Position numbers and translations under genes: made by a program. Positions 48,047 through 57,000 of a stretch of 60,000 bases of DNA are shown piece by piece (the stretch's first letter is position 1; every line of letters begins with the position of its first letter). The stretch spans positions 7,150,858-7,210,857 of the forward strand of contig NC_087075.1 in assembly GCF_026151205.1 (NCBI RefSeq). The letters run 5' to 3'. The notes under the pieces were generated by a model. The model did not search any database and was not told where the DNA came from. It saw only the letters and a program-made list of their open reading frames with translations. The DNA is from Bolinopsis microptera (lineage: Eukaryota > Ctenophora > Tentaculata > Lobata > Bolinopsidae).

Positions 48047-51000
48047 ATTCTCATTCTCTAAAATGACCCCTCCCTTCTAATTTCATTATACATTCACAAC
48101 ATATAACACTATATTGTTTGTTATTGTAATATAAATTGCACAGCTTTTTATGAAATGGTCATTAGTGAAAGGGCGAAGGCATTAACTTGACGATTTAACC
48201 ATTAAATTTTCCAAGGTTTCGCATATGCAATATGAATTGTACAAGTTACTAGATAATGTTCACATTTCTTAGACATCTGAGAAGCTTTCTGTTAATCCCT
48301 TATAGCTATGATATTACTGATAGCAGTAATTAATAATTATAGTACTGCGCAGTAGTGATAATTTGATACTAAAATAATAATTGATTCTCCCCCAAATAAT
48401 AAGCCGTATCTATATCAGTGATGTGTTTATATTGGATTAGCTGATAAAGGCTATAAATGTTAATAATCTTATCAGCCTTACATTCACAATCGTAACTTGC
48501 ATTTTTTGTTATGACCTTGCTATTAACTTGGGTACAATAACGGTGAGTAGTGTTTACAATTGTTTTGCTTACCGATCTGTAGTCTAGGAATGTCCGAGAC
48601 CCTACTCCTTTCTCCCACTGCAGCTGCAGACGTCATCTCTCTGCTTCCTGTTTTAGAGCGGGTTTATGGTTCCTCGTCTCGTCTCGTGTCCACACACCGC
48701 ACTCTTACTTCAGATGTTATCGTTATTCTCTCAGAGACTCAGAGGCAGGACAGTTTTGTCGAGGTGATCAGAGAGTCTGTCAGTCGGCAGGTTGAGAGGT
48801 ACGGCTGCGGCGGGAGGACTGTAGCACTGTGGACGTGTTTATTTTACAAGCTGCTCCACGATTTGAAGGAGCTGGGGAGTGGTGTGTGGATTAACTCTGT
48901 GGTAGAACTAGCACTGGAGCACTGTATATCAGGTGTGAGGGGTGTCTCTGTGGATATCAGTAATGTTCCCTTGTCTAAACTATGCGAGGGACTCTCTCAC
49001 GGAATTGAGCACCACCAGCTAGTTAGAGAATGCTGTGAGCTCTCCCAAAATAATGAAACTCTAGCAAACACTCTGTCCCGCTGTGTTACAGTCGCGTTTG
49101 AGAAGAGCAGTGCTCCATCTCTGGTTCTGAAAGGCAGCGTGATCAGCTCCCCAGATGAGGTGTTGAGTGGGGAGATGAGGGTGCTGCTAGTGGGGGGAGA
49201 CATTGCACCCCAGTCAGGAAACCTGGGATATAGAGGGCTGGTGAAGGAGTCAGTGGTCAGCACTCCTGGTGTGTCCAGTGAGCAGGGCTGGAACAGTAGG
49301 ATACTTAGTTTACTTGAGAGACTGGATGTACAAGTTGTTCTCACTACAGGACTCTGCAGACTTGATGTTGTCAGGAGTGGTATAGTGGTGGTTCCTAGCT
49401 TGGGTTATGATGTTCTTCTGAGAATTTCAGGAATTTCAGGAATTTCAGGAATTTCAGGAGATTCCCAGAGTTTGCTTCCTTCCGTGGAGTTCGCTACACC
49501 CGGTGATGTCAAGACACTGCTGTTTGAGAAGTTTAACGAATGTTTGACAGTGATAAAGTCCTGTCACGACCCATATTACACCATTCTGGTGAGAAATCCG
49601 GTACAGAGCGGCTCAGCAAACAGGTACAAGACTTATCTGGCTCGACTACAGAGCGTATTAAAGTGTGGAGTGGCTCTACCTGGGGGAGTTTCACGGAGAG
49701 GTTCTGTTTGGAGTCATTATCTAGCTTTGTTGTATCGCCCGAGGAAAGGTCAAACTACCATATCCCTTCCTATCTGGACACTTCTCTTGTTGCCATCGTA
49801 TCCAGTCAACTGTCAGCACTGTTTTCTAAAGTTGCTTCATTGACCGAAAACAACGCTGTATCCAATCATTTTGACTTTAGTAATGATTTATCAGATTTAA
49901 CACTGGATGGTCCGGAACTGGTTGATGGTTCGCAATGTCTTGCAAAAATTGTTGAAACAGTTGAAGTGTATGATGATTTGTCCTCCAAAGTGGGTGCCTG
50001 GAGGCTAGCTTTGGAGACAGCCAAAGTATTGGACAGTCTCTGTTTGAGTATGAAACCGAGAAGTGTTGATAAGAGTTAGAGAAAACCCCTGTTTCAGACC
50101 ATGTACGCATTTTTTCTATGTTTAATGTTCGATTTTACAAGGTTATTTAATTGTTATTGCTTTTTTATTGAATTTGAAATAAGGCGTGTAGTGTTTTGAT
50201 TTTGATGCCATGATAACACCGGATAAAAGTAACACCTGATAAAGAACACCCGGTGTAATTTAAGTAACACCCTTTTCATTGTAGACGGTCGATAGGATTG
50301 GGATCCATTCATATATCACTGCACAATATGTACCCTCAGTTAACCTTCCGCTAGAACTCACCTTATTTGTTAAATAATAGTATTGGAAGTATAAATACTA
50401 AAAATTCAAAACCTGGTGCAAGTATCAACTAGTGGAAGTAACACATTTATTATTTCAGATGTCTCAACATTCGGCCCACTCCTCACCTACACCGCCCATC
50501 CATCAGGCTCAGCAGCAACAGCCGCCTCCCCAACCCCAGGCTCCTCCCCAGCAGCAGGCTCCACCGCAACAGCAACCCCAGCAGCAGGCACCGACCCCTG
50601 TACCTCACCAGCCCAAACCCAAGAGCAAGGGAATCATCATCAAGGATCCTAACAGCAACAAGGAAGTTGATCTTGCCACGGTAAGTTGCTTCCTAAAATT
50701 TAGTTTTAACTCTTAGTTATTACAGACTACTTTTGACCACAAACGAATCTGTTGCAAATGGTAACCAACGATTGCAAAATAACAAAGTAATACATATTAG
50801 GGGGGGAGCCAAGTGGATATTTGTAGATATTTGGATAATGTCATCCACTTTTTTCGTGAATTATCCATTACAATAATCTACAAATATCTACATTTATCTA
50901 CAAAAAATGTATATCTCAAATATGTGCCCAGAAATTCTACTGAATTTTTGGAGATAAATGTATAAATTTGTAGAATTTGTAGAATTTTCGTGAATTATCC

Positions 51001-54000
51001 ATTGACAATAATCTACAAATATCTACATTTATCTACAAAAAATGTAATCTCAAATATGTGCCCAGAAATTCTACTGAATTTTTGGAGATAAATGTATAAA
51101 TTTGTAGAATGTCATCCACTTTTTTCGTGGATTATCCACTCTACATTAATCTACAAATATCTACAAATATCCACTTGGCCCCCCCCCATATTAGTTATAT
51201 AATTAGCACCAATTTTCACCACCTGATAATAACCTCCCCCCAGTTAGCAGCCAAGGAGACGACAGCTCCCCTCGGCAACCCCCAAGAGAACTCCCTCCAG
51301 AACAAAGAGCGCAGGAACACGTTCAAGGAGCAGGTCCACCAGTCTATACGAGAGAAACCCGGCACCTCCCACACTGCCCCACACAGTGTGTCGTCCCCCA
51401 GCCCCAAGTTGGAACAGCGTGCCCCCACCCCCGTAGAGATGAAGAAACCTCAGTCTCCAGCCGCCCCCGCTGAACCCAAGAATATCACTCCCAAATCTAT
51501 ATTACCCAGGACCAACTCCCAATCTGATGATAAGACGCCTGAGAAGCAAGGTTATTTTTGTAACTACCTTTGAGTTTTAACATGACTGCACTACATTTAT
51601 ATATTATAATGTATTTGCATTATGTGATTATAAGTTAACTGTTTCGATGAATGTAACTAACCTAGTGTACAGGGCCGAGTACACAGGGAGAATACCCTTA
51701 TGTTTTAGGGAGATACTCATCTTTAACATCTTAAACTGTCAGGTATCGAAATGAGCGTTCAGACGACTCCTTCTCTCAAAAAACTGAGTGAAGCATCACC
51801 AGTGGCGAAGATTCCAGCTCAACCTACCTTCACATCTCCACCTAAAGTCGAGGAGAAAGCGCCTGAAGTTAAGGAGGATAAACCCAAATCAGACCTCAGT
51901 AGCATTACCTCTATTGGTGATGAGAAGTTAGATGGTAAGTGATTTTTCCAGACCTCGGTAGCATTACCTCTATTGGTGATGAGAAGTTAGATGGTAAGTG
52001 ATTTTTCCAGACCTCGGAAGCATTACCTCTATTGGTGATGAGAAGTTAGACGGTAAGTGATTTTTCCAGACCTCAGTAGCATTACCTCTATTGGTGATGA
52101 GAAGTTAGATGGTAAGTGATTTTACCAGACCTCAGTACTCAGTAGCATTACCTCTATTGGTGATGACAAGTTAGATGGTAAGTTTTTATTTAATCCATCT
52201 GTTGGGACGGAAGCGGTACAATTGTTAGTTTATAGTTAACAGATTGTAGTTTACAGTATATATTACATCGTGTATCTATTAGTAATATGTAATATGTAAT
52301 ATGTAATATGTAATATGTAATATGTAATATGTAACATGTAACATGTAACAGTAACGTAACGTTTCAGGGGAGGCTATCATTATTGATAACACGACCAAGA
52401 AAGAGTCTGTAAAAGAGGAGACAACAGTTGTTGAAGAGAAACCTGCCGAAGAAGTAAAACCAGTGCAGGAGGAAGTGATCCAGAAGCCAGTGGAGGAAGT
52501 TAAGGAGAAACTGGTGGAGGAAGATAAACCAGAGGAGGAAGCGAAAGTAAATGAGTCGTGGAGAAAGCTGCGGAGCGACTAACTATAGAGATTCCAGCGG
52601 AAGGTAAATGTTTTGTAAAATAACTCCTTTTAAAATTTGTTTACAAGGAATTGAAGCTGGGAGGTTCCATACTGACTATCTGTACAGCTAAATCGAATTA
52701 CGCAGTACGGCTTTACACGGGTTACATTTGTGTAAACCCTTACTAGGGACAGGTTATCTTTGAACTCTCACTTAATCTCTCCTTACGTCAGAATATACAG
52801 ATGTAGAATAATAGATCAAGAGGTATTGTAATAATACCTTATCAGAACTTATTTGGGCAGACATTATTTTGGTCGGACATAATCATGGACGCCAACATGT
52901 TTTTGAACGTACGTAGTAGCCGGAATTTTATTCGGACGCTACACTAAGCCCTCCATCGTCCACGTAATGTAACCAAATAAAGTCCAATAAGGTATAGAAT
53001 AATATACAATAATTCGGTCAAACCCACGTCTATTGATCGTTAAAAATTAAAATACAATTTTACAGTCTAAAACACATGCTGGTAGCGAACTATGAAGTAC
53101 GTGTTTTGTAACTTTTTAATATTCACAAGTGCGGCTGTGCTTACACCTGGTATCAAAATTAAGGTGGTACAGAACAAAACGTATAGTCTGTTTATGAGGG
53201 CAAAATGAAGGGGAGGGAGGGGGGGGGGGGCACATCTAGAAAGTCTGCACAATTTCTCGATGTGATCCGGCAAAATTCTGTGGGAATAAGTGAAAATGTA
53301 AAGGGATATCGTTAAAATGGACCCCCCCCCCCCTTATTCCTCTCATTGAGAGCTCTACAGACGTGACCCCCCCCCTTATTCCTCTCATTGAGAGCTCTAC
53401 AGACGTGACCCCCCCCCCCTTATTCCTCTCATTGAGAGCTCTACAGACGTGACGTCACTATGAAGACTTGTTACCTGCACACCTGTGCGGTGTGGAGCCT
53501 ACTCCACCCTCTTATTGCACACATATTGTAGCACTCTCCGCTCCTCGCTGCTTCCTCTCTCCGCTCCTCGCTGCTTCCTCTCTCGTAAATCTGCTGTTCT
53601 GTTCCTTTTGTTTTGGTCGTCGTGTCCTGCTCGTCCCGTTAAAAGTCATTGAATAAAGCTGAAACATTAGTTTCAGCTATTTTTAGGGAGTTTCTGTTCT
53701 ACACACTATTTACTATATACCGTTAGATTGTATTCTTGCATCTTGGAAAGCTGTGGGAGATAATTGACTATTATTTGCTGCTTTGTAACTTCGGTCGTTC
53801 GAATTATACATGTTGCAATTGTATTGGAATTATGATATTCCCATGAGCAAAACTCACGCCCTTGGTGTGAGGCAGTAATCATAACGTATACAATCCATAA
53901 CGTATAACTCTCTAATTGGTCTAAACAATTTGAGAAGGCCATGCTTTACCGATTGATCGGATGAAAGTACGTTGTTAATGTTAGAATATATTATGGGATT

Positions 54001-57000
54001 AGTTCTGCAACCCACTTGTTATCCCGCCCCTTCTATCTGCTGCTCGTTTATGTTTTGTAAATAACCTGTTAATCTAACACGCACGTTGCGTACGACGTAA
54101 GTTTAAACCTACCAGTTACCACGTACACCACATACTTAGAGGGGGGGGCACATTCCTAGCTTGTCAGTAGTTTTGTTGGTTCTTTTTTAGTTCAATATTG
54201 GAAATAGTCGATTCGTGAAAAAAAGCTATTAAATAATTTGGCTTGGTCTAAATAAATACATTCTTCCCAAAACCATTTTGTTCACCAACAACATTAAGAG
54301 TAATATTATATTACAAACATGGCATTCACAGCCCCCCCCTCCCCGACCCCCACACACAGTGACTGTGAGATACCACGCACCCCTGTGTGTTGCACAATCC
54401 TGCAGCACAACAGTATTTAGATCCGGCACTGTTTGCTGCTTGCCCAATGATTGTCTTCTTATATATTAGTTTCTGAGATTGCCTGCATATTACGTTAGCC
54501 GGGCATTGCGCAAGTTTCATACTGACTAAATATTATTACCTTTTGACGGGGATCTCTGTGTGCAGCGTGTGCAGTATTAACCTGCTCCGGTGCAGCAGAA
54601 GTAATCTGCTCCGGTGCAGCAGAGGTAACCTGCTCCGGTGCAGCAGATGTAATCTGCTCCGGTGCAGCAGAGGTAATCTGCTCCGGTGCAGCAGAGGTAA
54701 TCTGCTCCGGTGAAGCAGAGGTAACCTGCTCCGGTGCAGCAGAAGTAATCTGCTCCGGTGCAGCAGAGGTAATCTGCTCCGGTGCAGCAGAGGTAACCTG
54801 CTCCGGTGCAGCAGAGGTAACCTGCTCCGGTGCAGCAGAGGTAACCTGCTCCGGTGCAGCAGAGGTAACCTGCTCCGGTGCAGCAGAGGTAACCTGCTCC
54901 GGTGCAGCAGAGGTAACCTGCTCCGGTGCAGCAGAAGTAATCTGCTCCGGTGCAGCAGAGGTAACCTGCTCCGGCGCGGTGCAGCAGAGGTAATCTGCTC
55001 CGGTGCAGCAGAAGTAATCTGCTCCGGTGCAGCAGAGGTAACCTGCTCGTGTGACGGACACGATGAGCACTGTCACCCCTTATTTAGCGTGCAAGGCTTG
55101 TGGTGTTGCAATTTTAGTACTCACAATATATAAATATCTTGCACCGTAGCTTTGCTCTTTAGATATATTGTTTGATAATGATATTTGAGTATTTGCTATT
55201 TTGAGTATAAGCTTATTCCTAGGAGAATATTATTTTAAAACGTGTATTTGGATACGACTCTTGTTTTGTTGCTTTCCATTCAGATTTCTTTTAGCAGTAA
55301 TTTGCTGCCGCTTATAAGCCGACATCACTCTTACACAAACAGTTATTGTAAATCTTATAAACATTAAACAATAATTTTAGATCTTACAAACATTCACGTC
55401 TGAAACCTAACGGACATTTGATTAAGCAATAAGTTTGAGATGATCATTCGTGATATTTCCTTGTGTTTCACCGTCAGTTGGCATTATCATATTTGGTGTT
55501 TTTAACTTTACTTTTTACTTTTTAACTTTACTTGTTCCTCGAAACATTGTTATATGGAGCTTTGCTCTCACTCTTTCACGACAAGAAGATAGACATACCT
55601 CTGTAACATGGTACACTTACACGGTTCGCTGTTACACTGTACACTGTAACACTGTACACTGTTTGTTGTTACACTGTAACACATTACACTGTAACTCTGT
55701 AACACATTACAATGTAAAACATTTCACTGTAACACTTTACACTGTAACTCTGTTACACTGTTACTCTGTAACACATTACACTGTAACTCTGTAACACTGT
55801 ACACTGTAACATGGTCCACTGTAACACATTACACTGTAACTCTGTAACACATTACAATGTAAAACATTTCACTGTAACACATTACACTGTAACTCTGTTA
55901 CACTGTAACTCTGTAACACTGTACACTGTAACATGGTCCACTGTAACACATTACACTGTAACTCTGTAACACATTACAATGTAAAACATTTCACTGTAAC
56001 ACATTACACTGTAACTCTGTTACACTGTAACTCTGTAACACTGTACACTGTAACATGGTCCACTGTATATACATCTAAAAAACCTTATCTACTAAACTGT
56101 AACCTTCAGTCCAAGTTATCTCAAACAACACCCAAAATCAGAACTCGCACTCAGCAAATTAAATATAAATATAAATACTTAATTGAGTTGAGTTAGAGCC
56201 CGCACAGGTTGCACAATTCGTTCAGTCTCTGGAGAACCGTATTTAAATAAGATATTACTGTAAAATAATGTTCCTCAGAATTTAATCTGTCCTTAATTTG
56301 CGGCAATATTTTCGTATAATTTTTGCTACAATAAACGTTGTAACTTGCTGTGACTCGTTCCTGAAAGACACGTATGACAATTATTACCTGCAAATTTATT
56401 AGCGTTATTTGAAACCAAACACCTTAAACAAACTTATCAGCTCTTGAATCTGCAGGGTTCATAATTGATTTTCATACGAATTAACCATTTTGGTCACATT
56501 TCAGGGTAACTTCATCCGGTATCATTTTTCAGGAGCCTCATTCTGTCTTTCCGTACCTTTGGGCACCCTTTTCTTGCCTCTGTCTTTTCTACTTGAAACC
56601 TCATCAAATTTGTCTAACTTGTTCGCGTTGTTTAAACTTATTGAATATTGATCGTATGCCAACATTATTTAATTAGTTGGTGTAATCTTTAACTTTTAAA
56701 CTTAACCCTTCAAAACTTGTTACCAATTTTAACTAGATAACATTGAAACTTACCTTACTCGTAATTATTATGGCAGTTTTTGGGCCTCCCGCTATATTTT
56801 TAACGGTCAGTATTTTAAGCGGCCATGTTATTAACCGCCGAGTTAATATTCCCGTAACAGTGTGGTCATAATTTGTTCAAATTTGCTTCCTAACGTAAAT
56901 ACAAACATGTTCAAGTAGTTATTTAGGCTGATGCAGATATAAAAGATATAAGTACAAATTACTTTGAATCACGACAACAGTTGATGATTTTATATCCAGC

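Noticed and set aside
54495-55076. 193-residue TSAAPEQV repeat protein on the - strand
   Set aside because: A 24-bp repeat keeps frames open by length alone. The frame changes at a 7-bp interruption, and it lies in an intron of the opposite-strand gene.
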